From Planctomycetota bacterium (GTDB lineage: Bacteria; Planctomycetota; Planctomycetia; Pirellulales; Lacipirellulaceae): a stretch of 64,000 nucleotides of DNA. The DNA is taken from contig JAKOXH010000053.1 in assembly GCA_029781135.1 (NCBI GenBank), forward strand, positions 62,001-126,000, in the 5' to 3' direction. The notes beneath the pieces are model-generated. The model saw only the letters and a program-made list of their open reading frames with translations. It did not search any database and was not told the origin of the DNA. The position numbers and the translations under genes were made by a program. Shown in pieces: positions 42,304-49,923 of the stretch. Each line of letters begins with the position of its first letter. Position 1 is the stretch's first letter.

Positions 42304-42429
42304 AAGACCTACGGCCGGAAATTCCGACAAACTGCCCCCAGCTAGCACGCGTAATGACTAGAGAGACGCACCGTTTCCCGTGATGCGGGAGGCCTTTACC
42401 GAGGCCGAGGGCGGGTTGCGTTGAATAGC

Positions 42430-42484
42430 GTCATCGGCGTCGGAGACGCCTCCCACGCGGCTCGGCATCGGCGCCTCCCACAAC
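42430..42484. repeat. GGCGTCGGAGACGCCTCCCAC repeat
   Basis: CATCGGCGTCGGAGACGCCT then CCCACGCGGCTCGGCATCGG and a second CGCCTCCCAC. Same family as the in-frame copy at 8137. Confidence 0.7.
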
Positions 42485-42496
42485 GGCTCGGCATCC

Positions 42497-42730
42497 TTAC
42501 CGATACGCCACCTTCCGCGGCGCGCTGGGAATTCCTTGAGGCAAGAAGATGCTGTATGATTCCACTTCATCATCCACCGAAATCACCAGTTCGGCAGCGG
42601 ACGGCGGTGCAGATTCGCAAGCCTCGCGAATCGTGATTTCCCTTGGGCCAACGTGCGACAACGCGACCTCCCGACCGCCGATCTTCAGCGCCAGTGCCAC
42701 CTTCGGCGAATACCTCGATTGCGCGAGCAT
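42497..42730 (-). CDS. Small hypothetical protein, divergent from the kinase-like gene
   Basis: 77 residues: KVALALKIGGREVALSHVGP, REITIREACESAPPSAAELV, then SVDDEVESYSIFLPQGIP. Balanced composition and good strand/helix pattern support real coding on this strand over the opposite frame. The start CAT (42728-42730) overlaps the ATG of the plus-strand gene at 42729. No function recognised; it may act with its divergent neighbour, since such pairs are often co-regulated. Confidence 0.65.
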   Translation of the reverse strand: MLAQSRYSPKVALALKIGGREVALSHVGPREITIREACESAPPSAAELVISVDDEVESYSIFLPQGIPSAPRKVAYR

Positions 42731-43226
42731 GTCGTACCGCCTTTCCCACTTGGCCCGGGCTCAATCCTACGCCGATGCTAACAGAATCGCGCTCCATCGG
42801 GAAGACCCGTTCGGCCACGGCATGGACGGCACGATCTGGCGCACAGCGCGTCATTCGGTCATCAAAGTGTTCGAGCACCAGCGAAACTACCGCGATGAGC
42901 TGAAGAGCTACCAGCGACTCGCCGCCGCGGGCGTTGACTCCCTGTTGGGTTTCGCCGTGCCGGAACTGATTGGGTTTCACGCGAGGCTGGGGGTGCTGGA
43001 AATCTCGATCGTCGCCCCGCCGTTTCTGCTTGACTTCGGCAAAGTCTACTTCGACGCCCCGCCGCCCTATTGGAACGACGCGGAAGTGATGTCTCACTGG
43101 CACGCCGAGGGACAGGAGGCGTTCGGGCCGCGCTGGCCGAAAGTGCTGGCCGTCATCGCCGCGCTAGAGCGATACGGCATCTGGTACGTCGACCCCAAGC
43201 CGGGCAATATTATGTTCGGCGAGTGA
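42729..43226 (+). CDS. Truncated protein-kinase-like protein
   Basis: 165 residues. GHGMDGTIWRTARHSVIKVF resembles a kinase Gly-loop and beta-3 Lys (VIKVF), ELKSYQRLAAAGV an alpha-C helix, VPELIGFHARLGVLEISIV the hinge strand, and YVDPKPGNIMF a catalytic loop (D-x-K-P-x-N). The protein stops two residues later, before any DFG segment or C-lobe. It is either a minimal kinase-like fold or a truncated gene. A longer in-frame start at 42549 would antisense-overlap the gene at 42497 and reads poorly. Confidence 0.6.
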   Translation: MSYRLSHLARAQSYADANRIALHREDPFGHGMDGTIWRTARHSVIKVFEHQRNYRDELKSYQRLAAAGVDSLLGFAVPELIGFHARLGVLEISIVAPPFLLDFGKVYFDAPPPYWNDAEVMSHWHAEGQEAFGPRWPKVLAVIAALERYGIWYVDPKPGNIMFGE

Positions 43227-43228
43227 CG

Positions 43229-43290
43229 TAGCGACAGGCGGCTCGCCGGTCGCACAAACCGTTGGATGGACAATCCTGTCCGTCCCTTCC
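43229..43290. repeat. Fragments of two dispersed palindromes
   Basis: GCGACAGGCGGCTCGCCGGT (half of the 33128 family) followed by TGGACAATCCTGTCCGTCCC (half of the 9833/16321 family). Confidence 0.6.
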
Positions 43291-43321
43291 GGCTTCGTTG
43301 ATTTCAAATCAACCATGTAAT

Positions 43322-43503
43322 TGGGTGGCACGCCCTGAGTCCGCGAAGGGCGTGGTGAAGCGGGAACAACGATAGCCACGCCCATCGCAAGGCCTCTGGG
43401 CGTGCCACTCCGTGATTCACTTGCTCGAAGCTCGCAGCGCAAGCAAGAGCGTGGTGCGTTGCCCGATTGAACGCACAATGCACTTGCTTGCGCTGCGTGC
43501 TTC
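43322..43503. repeat. GGGCGTGCCACTC palindrome and a CTTGCTTGCGCTGCG palindrome
   Basis: 43323-43410 is a GGTGGCACGCCC/GGGCGTGCCACTC element with inner GGGCGTGG/CCACGCCC arms. 43413-43503 pairs TTGCTCGAAGCTCGCAGCGC with GCTTGCGCTGCGTGCTTCAA. Confidence 0.72.
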
Positions 43504-43558
43504 AATTCCGGCGGTTTGCGCTATCGGTCGAATGGCCCTGAGCATACTTGCAGCGGCC

Positions 43559-43588
43559 TTGACTACCCCGCCCTGCCCGGTTTACGCT
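43559..43588 (+). promoter_or_regulatory. Weak candidate promoter of rpmF-fab operon
   Basis: TTGACT (43559-43564), 18-nt spacer, TACGCT (43583-43588), 51 nt upstream of rpmF. The -10 box is poor; offered because it is the only pair I see in the gap. Confidence 0.3.
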
Positions 43589-43638
43589 GGTGGATTCTCC
43601 AAAATCCACGTAGAACCGTCTGATCGGTAGGTGTTCCC

Positions 43639-43815
43639 ATGGGTGTCCCCAAGCGTAAACAGTCGAACTCGCGGACCGGCATGCGTCGCGCGCATGATGC
43701 CCTCAAGGCCAAGCAGCTTCAAGCCTGCCCCAAGTGCGGCACGATGAAGCCCTCGCACGTGATCTGCCCCAACTGCGGCCAATACGGCGGCCGGGCGATT
43801 GTCGAGACGGAGTAA
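43639..43815 (+). CDS. rpmF: Ribosomal protein L32
   Basis: 58 residues, beginning MGVPKRKQSNSRTGMRRAHD, the standard L32 N terminus (usually MAVPKRK). Two zinc-ribbon CxxC pairs: CPKCG (30-34) and CPNCG (43-47). A large-subunit protein of the bL32 family, zinc-binding (C+) form. Ribosome site AGGT upstream. In many bacteria rpmF leads into plsX-fabH-fabD; here fabD follows directly. Confidence 0.95.
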   Translation: MGVPKRKQSNSRTGMRRAHDALKAKQLQACPKCGTMKPSHVICPNCGQYGGRAIVETE

Positions 43816-43817
43816 CG

Positions 43818-43917
43818 TGTAGACAAGGAGACCGGGAGACAAGGAGACAAGGAGATTTGTTGGATGCCTTGGCTCCTTGTCTCCCCTTCTCCTTGTCTCC
43901 CTGTCTTTTTTCCGACA
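43818..43917. repeat. Bracket element, word GGAGACAA, between rpmF and fabD
   Basis: The left arm 43818-43860 repeats AGACAAGGAGAC words five times; the right arm 43872-43912 (CTCCTTGTCTCC words) is its reverse complement. The centre TTGTTGGATGCC is short. It starts 2 nt after the rpmF stop and ends about 25 nt before the fabD start. Confidence 0.85.
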
Positions 43918-43939
43918 TTTACAGCCCGATCTCGCGCGC

Positions 43940-44860
43940 ATGTCCGACGCCGCCAAAATCGCGTTCCTCTTTCCCGGTCAAGGCGCGCAAGCCGTTGGCA
44001 TGGGGGCGGCCGTGTGTGCCAAGGTGCCGGCCGCACGCAAGTTGTTCGACCGGGCGGCCACGGTGCTCGGATACGATCTTTACAAATTGTGCGTTGAAGG
44101 CCCGGCGGCCGATCTCGATTCCACGGTCCACAGCCAACCGGCGCTCTTCGTTTCGAGCCTGGCGGCTCTCGAAGTGTTGAAGCAGGAGTCGCCCGAGTTG
44201 GTCGAGCGCTGCTCGGCGGCTGCTGGCCTGAGCTTGGGCGAGTACACGGCCCTGGTGTTCGCCGGCGTGATGGATTTCGAAGCGGGCCTGCGGGTGGTGC
44301 AGGAACGCGGCCGGGCGATGCAGGCCGCGGCCGACGCGGTGGCCAGCGGCATGGTGAGCATCTTGGGCATGGAGCGGGAACAAATCGAATCGCTTTGTGC
44401 CCAAAGTCGCGGCAGCGATACGCTCGAAATTGCCAATCTGCTGTGCCCCGGCAACATTGTCGTTTCTGGTCACAAAGCGGCGTGCGAACGTGTTACCGAT
44501 GCCGCGACCGCGGCGGGGGCGATGAAGGTCATTCCGCTGGCCGTGGCGGGCGCTTTTCATACTTCGATCATGCAGCCGGCGATCGAGCGGCTGCGGAAGG
44601 CACTTGCCGATGTGCCGCTGAAAACGCCGCGAATTCCGGTCGTTTCGAACGTCGACGCTCAGCCGCACAGCGACCCCAACGAAATCCGTGAACTTCTCAT
44701 CCAGCAGGTGTGCTCGCAGGTCCGCTGGGAAGACTCGATGCGGTACTTGCTCGATCAGCAAGGCATTACGCAGTTCTACGAAATTGGCCCCGGCCGCGTC
44801 CTGACCGGCCTGCTGAAACGGATCGCCCGCAAAGTGCCGTGCGAGAACATTGCGGCGTAA
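43940..44860 (+). CDS. fabD: Malonyl-CoA:ACP transacylase
   Basis: 306 residues; transfers malonyl from CoA to ACP for fatty-acid elongation. FLFPGQGAQAVGMG at the N terminus, active-site AGLSLGEYTAL (Ser98), GAFHTSIM catalytic His and NIVVSGH region. The ATG at 43940 gives the standard N terminus. Part of rpmF-fabD-fabG-acpP-fabF; plsX and fabH are absent from the cluster. Cytoplasmic. Confidence 0.95.
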   Translation: MSDAAKIAFLFPGQGAQAVGMGAAVCAKVPAARKLFDRAATVLGYDLYKLCVEGPAADLDSTVHSQPALFVSSLAALEVLKQESPELVERCSAAAGLSLGEYTALVFAGVMDFEAGLRVVQERGRAMQAAADAVASGMVSILGMEREQIESLCAQSRGSDTLEIANLLCPGNIVVSGHKAACERVTDAATAAGAMKVIPLAVAGAFHTSIMQPAIERLRKALADVPLKTPRIPVVSNVDAQPHSDPNEIRELLIQQVCSQVRWEDSMRYLLDQQGITQFYEIGPGRVLTGLLKRIARKVPCENIAA

Positions 44861-44877
44861 TTGGACAAGAAATATTT

Positions 44878-45030
44878 CACCCCAGAGACACAGAGAGCAC
44901 GGAGGAAGAGATTTAAGATTGACGATTTATGATTTAAGATTTGGGGGACCGGAGATGAACCTTCATTCTTCAATCGTCAAATCATAAATCGTAAATCTAA
45001 CCTCTGTGTTCTCCTTGCGCTCTGTGGTGA
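44878..45030. repeat. Concentric double bracket element between fabD and fabG
   Basis: Outer arms CCCAGAGACACAGAGAGCAC (44880-44908) and CTCTGTGTTCTCCTTGCGCT (45001-45028). Inner arms GATTTAAGATTGACGATTTA (44910-44942) and AATCGTCAAATCATAAATCG (44971-44997). The outer word is the same CACAGAGA word as at 14488, paired here with a different inner word. Confidence 0.85.
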
Positions 45031-45052
45031 ATCTTAACTCGGAATCACGATC

Positions 45053-45823
45053 ATGGCAGACGAAAAGAATCGGCGGATTCAGGTTGATTTAAGCGAGCGG
45101 ACGGCGATCGTTACGGGGGCATCGCGCGGGATTGGCAAGGCGATTGCCCTGCGGCTGGCGGCAGCGGGGGCGAAGGTGGCCTGCGTTGCCCGGAGTGCCG
45201 ATAAGCTCAAGGAGACTGCCGACGCCATCATTGCGGCCGGCGGTGCCGCTGAAGTGCATCCGTGCGACGTGACCGATAGCGCGGCCGTCTCGAAGTTGGT
45301 CGAGGAGCTCGCTGAGAAGTGGGGCGGCCTCGACATCGTCGTCAACAACGCCGGGATCACCAAGGACACGCTCATTCCGCGAATGGAAGACGAGGCGTGG
45401 GACTCGGTCATCGCCACGAACCTGCGGAGCGTGTTTCTGTTCACCCGGGCGGCATCGCTGGTAATGATGCGGAAGCGGTCGGGGCGGATTATCAACATTT
45501 CGAGCGTTTCGGGATTGATGGGGAACCCGGGCCAAGCGAACTACTCGGCCTCGAAAGCCGGGGTCATTGGTTTGACTCGGACGGTGGCCCAGGAATTGGC
45601 TGGCCGGAAGGTGACGGTAAACGCCGTCTGCCCCGGTTTTGTCGCCTCGGAAATGACGGAGGCCCTGGGCCCCGCGATTTTGGACGAGGTCAAGAAGCGG
45701 ATCCCGGTGAAACGGCTGGGGGAGGCCGACGAAGTGGCGGATGCCGTGTTGTTCCTGGCGAGCGATTCGGCGGCCTATATTACCGGCGAAGTGATCACGA
45801 TCGATGGGGGTTTGACGCCGTAA
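45053..45823 (+). CDS. fabG: 3-oxoacyl-ACP reductase
   Basis: 256 residues, NADPH-dependent SDR. TGASRGIGKAIA (21-32) binds the cofactor, NNAGITKD is the N-N-A-G motif, and the catalytic Ser-Tyr-Lys are ISSVSG and YSASKAG. The C terminus ITIDGGLTP is typical. It has a slightly longer N terminus (MADEKNRRIQ) than most. Third gene of the fatty acid cluster. Confidence 0.95.
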   Translation: MADEKNRRIQVDLSERTAIVTGASRGIGKAIALRLAAAGAKVACVARSADKLKETADAIIAAGGAAEVHPCDVTDSAAVSKLVEELAEKWGGLDIVVNNAGITKDTLIPRMEDEAWDSVIATNLRSVFLFTRAASLVMMRKRSGRIINISSVSGLMGNPGQANYSASKAGVIGLTRTVAQELAGRKVTVNAVCPGFVASEMTEALGPAILDEVKKRIPVKRLGEADEVADAVLFLASDSAAYITGEVITIDGGLTP

Positions 45824-45835
45824 AAGGCAGGGAGC

Positions 45836-45897
45836 CAGGGGCAGGGAGCGGGGAGGGAAGACGCCGAGGCAGGTCGTGCGGGCCGTCTCGGCCGGGA
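45836..45897. repeat. Orphan bracket arm plus partial CCGTCTCGGCCGGG hairpin
   Basis: GGGAGCCAGGGGCAGGGAGC at 45838-45862 resembles a left arm (word GGGAGC, as in 46453) with no matching right arm. GGGCCGTCTCGGCCGGG at 45879-45896 is a fragment of the 9697 family. The rest of 45898-46020 contains GCGCCGACCCGGGACGGGTC and other palindromic scraps. Confidence 0.55.
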
Positions 45898-46020
45898 TTT
45901 CAAAAGGTGTTTGAAAACTCGCGGATATTCAAGGGCCGACGTTGCGCCGACCCGGGACGGGTCGGCTATATGACGGCCGGGAACTCGCCCTGGACAGCCG
46001 GGGCGGTAAATTGGTATATC

Positions 46021-46050
46021 TTGACCTCGCTTACGGAAACGCTCTATCTT
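46021..46050 (+). promoter_or_regulatory. Candidate sigma-70 promoter of acpP
   Basis: TTGACC (46021-46026), 18-nt spacer, TATCTT (46045-46050), about 150 nt upstream of acpP. It would allow acpP to be expressed above the level of the other fab genes, as is common for acyl carrier protein. Confidence 0.55.
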
Positions 46051-46203
46051 AGGCGGTTTACGGCGCGGCGTCGAAGGCGGTCGCTGGGGCGATCGGTCTC
46101 TTCCACGTTGCGTGCATGGGTACGATTTTGTCGGGCAGCCGCGGCTGCTTTCACAATATAGAGAGCTAACAAAACATCGATAGTTAGTAGGAGGATTGAT
46201 AAG

Positions 46204-46452
46204 GTGGCTGCCTCTGTAATGGAACGTGTTAAAGACATCGTCGCCGATAACTTGGGCGTCGATCGCGAAAAAATTACCCCGGAAACTTCGTTCGTCAACG
46301 ATTTGGGCGCCGACTCGCTCGATACGGTCGAACTCGTGATGGAACTCGAAGAAGAGTTCGACATCAACATTCCGGACGATGCCGCGGAAAAGATTCAGAC
46401 CGTTGGTCAGGCCGTGCAATTCATCGAAAGCGGCATGAACGGGAAGAGTTAA
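46204..46452 (+). CDS. acpP: Acyl carrier protein
   Basis: 82 residues from GTG 46204 (strong AGGAGG upstream). DLGADSLDTVELVMELEEEF holds the phosphopantetheine Ser38. Acidic four-helix protein, the carrier for all fatty-acid intermediates. The start has AGGAGGATTGATAAG before the GTG. fabF follows after a bracket element. Confidence 0.97.
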   Translation: MAASVMERVKDIVADNLGVDREKITPETSFVNDLGADSLDTVELVMELEEEFDINIPDDAAEKIQTVGQAVQFIESGMNGKS

Positions 46453-46548
46453 GCACGGAGCCGGGAGCAAGGAGCAGGGAGTAAGACCTCTGCGATTGGT
46501 CCCGGCTCCCTGTTGTTTTCTCCCTGCTCCCTGCTCCTCGCTCCGGGC
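46453..46548. repeat. Bracket element, word GGAGCAGGGAG, between acpP and fabF
   Basis: The left arm 46453-46483 (GGAGCCGGGAGCAAGGAGCA and GGGAG) begins at the acpP stop. The right arm 46501-46548 carries CGGCTCCCTG, CTCCCTGCTCCCTGCTCC words. The centre is about 17 nt. It ends 7 nt before the fabF start. Confidence 0.85.
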
Positions 46549-46554
46549 TTCGTT

Positions 46555-47790
46555 ATGAAACGACGCGTTGTCGTCACGGGAATCGGTGCCGTTACCTCGC
46601 TGAGCCGCAAGGTCGATGACCTGTGGCAGAAGATTCTGCGCGGCGAGAGCGGCATCCATGCGCTGAAGATCTTCGACACCACCGATCACAAGGTGAAGTT
46701 CGCCGGCGACATTCATGACTGGTCGACCGAGGGCTATATCGACCGCAAGGAAGAGAAGCGGATCGACCGGTTCACGCAGTTTGCACTGGTGGCGGGCATC
46801 GATGCGGTGAACGATTCGGGCATCGACTTCAGCAAGGAAGACCCGTTTCGTTGCGGCGTGATTTTGGGTTCGGGCATTGGCGGGCTGAATGAAATCGAAG
46901 CCCAGCACGAACGGCTGCTCACGAAAGGGCCAGACAAGGTTTCGGCGTTCACGATTCCGAAACTGATGGTCAACGCGGCGAGCGGTCAAGTATCGATTCG
47001 CTACGGTCTGCGCGGGCCGAATTATGCGGTGGCCACGGCCTGTGCCAGTGCCACGAACGCGATGGGCGATGCCTTCAAGGCAATTCAATACGATGATGCC
47101 GATGTGATGATTACGGGTGGTACCGAAGCAGCCTGCACGCCGATGGGCCTTTCCGGTTTCGCCAACATGCGTGCCCTTTCGGAGCGAAACGATAACCCCA
47201 CGGCCGCGAGCCGGCCGTTCGATTTGGACCGCGATGGATTTGTGCTTTCCGAAGGCGCGGGCCTCTTGGTGTTCGAGGAAATGGCACACGCCAAGGCGCG
47301 CGGCGCGCGGATCTACGCCGAGATTCTGGGCTACGGCACGAGCGCTGATGCCGGGCATATCACGCAGCCGGATGAAGAAGGCACGGGGGCGGCGAAGGCG
47401 ATGTCTGGTGCGCTGCGCGATGCCAAGCTGAACCCCGAGGCGATCGATTACATCAACGCCCATGGCACGAGCACGCCGCTCGGCGATAAGGCGGAGACGA
47501 TTGCCGTGAAATCGGTCTTCGGCGATTACGCCCGCAAGGTGAGTATTTCTAGTACCAAGAGCCAGCTCGGGCATTTGCTCGGCGCGAGCGGCGGCGTGGA
47601 GTTGGTCATCTGCATGTTGGCATTGCGGCATAGCATCTGCCCGCCGACGATCAACTACACGACGCCCGATCCGGCGTGCGATCTGGACTATACGCCGAAC
47701 ACGCCGCGGGAACGGCGGCTGCGAGCCGTGATGAGCAACAGCTTCGGCTTCGGCGGCCACAACGCGTCGATCATCGCGGGCGCGGCGTGA
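46555..47790 (+). CDS. fabF: 3-oxoacyl-ACP synthase II
   Basis: 411 residues, condensing enzyme of fatty-acid elongation. VTGIGAVTSLSRKVDDLWQ at the N terminus; catalytic Cys in VATACASATNAMGDA; His pair in INAHGTSTPLGDKAE and KSQLGHLLGASG. The ATG at 46555 is the family start; in-frame upstream codons come from the repeat arm. Last gene of the cluster. Confidence 0.96.
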   Translation: MKRRVVVTGIGAVTSLSRKVDDLWQKILRGESGIHALKIFDTTDHKVKFAGDIHDWSTEGYIDRKEEKRIDRFTQFALVAGIDAVNDSGIDFSKEDPFRCGVILGSGIGGLNEIEAQHERLLTKGPDKVSAFTIPKLMVNAASGQVSIRYGLRGPNYAVATACASATNAMGDAFKAIQYDDADVMITGGTEAACTPMGLSGFANMRALSERNDNPTAASRPFDLDRDGFVLSEGAGLLVFEEMAHAKARGARIYAEILGYGTSADAGHITQPDEEGTGAAKAMSGALRDAKLNPEAIDYINAHGTSTPLGDKAETIAVKSVFGDYARKVSISSTKSQLGHLLGASGGVELVICMLALRHSICPPTINYTTPDPACDLDYTPNTPRERRLRAVMSNSFGFGGHNASIIAGAA

Positions 47791-47814
47791 TGTAGCAGAT
47801 TGTGGTTGCCATCC

Positions 47815-47869
47815 GCGTCTCGGAGAGACGCGGCCACCTGTGGGCGGGTCTCTCCGAGACTCGCACGAA
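47815..47869. repeat. GAGTCTCTCCGAGACTC palindrome (intergenic copy)
   Basis: CGTCTCGGAGAGACGCGGCC then TGTGGGCGGGTCTCTCCGAG and ACTCGC. The intergenic relative of the elements inside ruvC and the giant membrane-protein gene, 25 nt after fabF. Confidence 0.8.
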
Positions 47870-47944
47870 GCGGCTTTTCTCTTCCATTCTCGAAGACCTG
47901 CTAATCTCGAAGGCGACCCGTGTCCGAGAAACTTGCCTACGGCT

Positions 47945-48037
47945 CCTTTGGTTTTTTGGACCACAATAGATCACAGAGAACACGAAAGGATGAAAGAAGG
48001 CAGTTGTGCGCATACGTCGCGGATTTACGCAGATGAA
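47945..48037. repeat. Decayed bracket words upstream of the matrixin gene
   Basis: ATCACAGAGAACACGAAAGG (47968-47989) and GCGGATTTACGCAGATGAAT (48017-48036) carry the words CACAGAGA and CGCAGATGA known from 14488 and 1, but no complementary arms are visible. The gap 47791-48253 holds nothing else recognised. Confidence 0.45.
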
Positions 48038-48253
48038 TGGGGATAGAGGTCTCAATTTTGTCGCGGTTTTGCGAGGTGATGACGGCAATACCATGTCCTT
48101 CCGGTCGGCAGCGGGTGTGACACCTGCGGCCCGGAATCGATCTCAGAGTAGAATGGAGCAGTCACTTCGGAATTCAATCTCCCTTTATTCTGAGCGGTGG
48201 TTGGGCGTCGTTCGTCGAGTGGTGGCGTCCGTCGTTCTTGCCGCGTTTCCATC

Positions 48254-49771
48254 ATGCGACAATATTGGCGAAGCTTACGTTGGTTTGGGGTGCTGGCCGG
48301 CTTGGTGGCTGCGTTTTACGCGGCGTCGGCGCACGCTTTCATCTTGAACCCAAATGATCCCGATCCCTGGCTGACGACGGCCAGTGGAACGCGAACGGGA
48401 AACGGCACGGCGGCGACGATCACGTGGAGTATCGTTCCCGACGGCACTGTGCTGACGCGTGATTCGGGAATCGGCACGTCGTCGAGCAATTTGATTTCGT
48501 TCATGAACTCGACGTTTGGCGGGAATTCGAGCCAAACAAATTTGACGCTGCAGCCGTGGTTTCACTTGTTCACCGATTCGCTGAATCGCTGGGCGCAATT
48601 GGGAGGCGTTACGTATGTGTATGAGCCGCACGATGACGGCGTGCAGCTACCGAGTTCCAACGGCCAACTGGGCGTCCGGGGTGATATTCGCATCGGCGGC
48701 TACAATGTGGATGGGGCCAGCGGCACACTCGCATTCACGTATTTGCCGACGGGCGGCAGCGACATGGTGATCGATACCGGAGATGGGTCGTTCTTTAGCA
48801 GTTCGACGACGAATTACATTAATTTTCGTGACACGGTGATGCACGAGTTGGGCCATAGTTTCGGGCTGGAGCATGTCGATTCGACGACGAGTAATTTGCT
48901 GATGGAGCCGGTAATCAATACCTCGTTCGATGGTCCGCAATTAGACGAGGTGCGGGGCGTTCAATATTATTTTGGCGACGTGAATGAGAAATCAAACGGC
49001 GGGGCGGGAAACAACACGGCGGCGCATGCCACGAGTTTGGGGACGATCCTGGCGGGGAGCACGAAATCGGTGGGCACGGCCGCCAATGTGCCGACTCAGG
49101 CAATTAGTGCGTCCGCCACCGATTTCGTGAGCATCAGTAATTTGAACGATGTGGACTATTATTCGTTTTCGATCACTACTTCATCGCGGCTGAGTGCCAC
49201 GCTGACGCCGCGGGGCGGCGTCTTCACACAGGGTTCGGCCGACCAAGGACAAACGCCGACCACGTTTGACGCTAATTCCCGCAACAACTTAGCGTTGACG
49301 ATCTTGGCAACGAACGGCACAACGGTTTTGTCGACGGTGGATGCCAATGCGGCGGGGATTGCCGAGACGATTGCGAACATGTCGTTGCCCACGGCCGGCA
49401 CATATTACGCGCGAATCACCGGAGCCGATGACACGATCCAGTTGTATGAGTTATCGCTGGCGGTGACGGCGGCGGGATTGCCGGGTGACTATAATCACGA
49501 TGGCGTTGTGGACGGGGCCGACTATGTAATTTGGCGGAGTAGCGCGGGGCAATCGGTAACCGTTGGAAGTGGGGCCGACGGCAATTTTGACGGGCAAATT
49601 ACGACGGCGGATTACGACGTTTGGCGTTCTCATTTTGGCCAAACGGCGGGGGCGGGGGCGGGGGCTTTCGCGAGTGTTCCGGAACCCATAACAACGACGC
49701 TGGCCGTCGGTGGAAGTGCAGCGATGATGGTCATGGGCGGCTGCGGGCGACGGCGGCGTATCGCTTGCTAA
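48254..49771 (+). CDS. Secreted matrixin-type metalloprotease with dockerin-like cassette and PEP-CTERM
   Basis: 505 residues from ATG 48254. Signal peptide to about residue 28 (AASAHA). Zinc motif HELGHSFGLEH at 197-207 (HExxHxxGxxH) followed by the Met-turn LLMEP: a metzincin of the matrixin group. A bacterial pre-peptidase-like beta domain follows (residues 290-410). Then GDYNHDGVVDGADYVIWRSS and DYDVWRSHFG (dockerin-like), and VPEPITTTLAVGGSA with RRRR (PEP-CTERM). Extracellular protease. First gene of a secreted-enzyme cluster. Confidence 0.87.
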   Translation: MRQYWRSLRWFGVLAGLVAAFYAASAHAFILNPNDPDPWLTTASGTRTGNGTAATITWSIVPDGTVLTRDSGIGTSSSNLISFMNSTFGGNSSQTNLTLQPWFHLFTDSLNRWAQLGGVTYVYEPHDDGVQLPSSNGQLGVRGDIRIGGYNVDGASGTLAFTYLPTGGSDMVIDTGDGSFFSSSTTNYINFRDTVMHELGHSFGLEHVDSTTSNLLMEPVINTSFDGPQLDEVRGVQYYFGDVNEKSNGGAGNNTAAHATSLGTILAGSTKSVGTAANVPTQAISASATDFVSISNLNDVDYYSFSITTSSRLSATLTPRGGVFTQGSADQGQTPTTFDANSRNNLALTILATNGTTVLSTVDANAAGIAETIANMSLPTAGTYYARITGADDTIQLYELSLAVTAAGLPGDYNHDGVVDGADYVIWRSSAGQSVTVGSGADGNFDGQITTADYDVWRSHFGQTAGAGAGAFASVPEPITTTLAVGGSAAMMVMGGCGRRRRIAC

Positions 49772-49923
49772 GCCAAGCGAAGGGCGTGTTAACCGCCGAA
49801 AATGCGCAGTTGTTTCTCCACTTCGCGCGAAGGGGTCGATCCGCCGGCGACGTTTTAACTACGCATTGGATAAAATGAGGGGTGCAATGTTTTGACCTGA
49901 GGGCTGTCCAACCTGGAGTACAG

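Noticed and set aside
44194..44242. FabD active site GLSLG instead of GHSLG as an anomaly
   Set aside because: Leu before the catalytic Ser is a known natural variant in this family, so it is not unusual.
45775..47964. 729-residue minus-strand frame opposite acpP and fabF
   Set aside because: It runs through repeat arms and is antisense to two certain genes.
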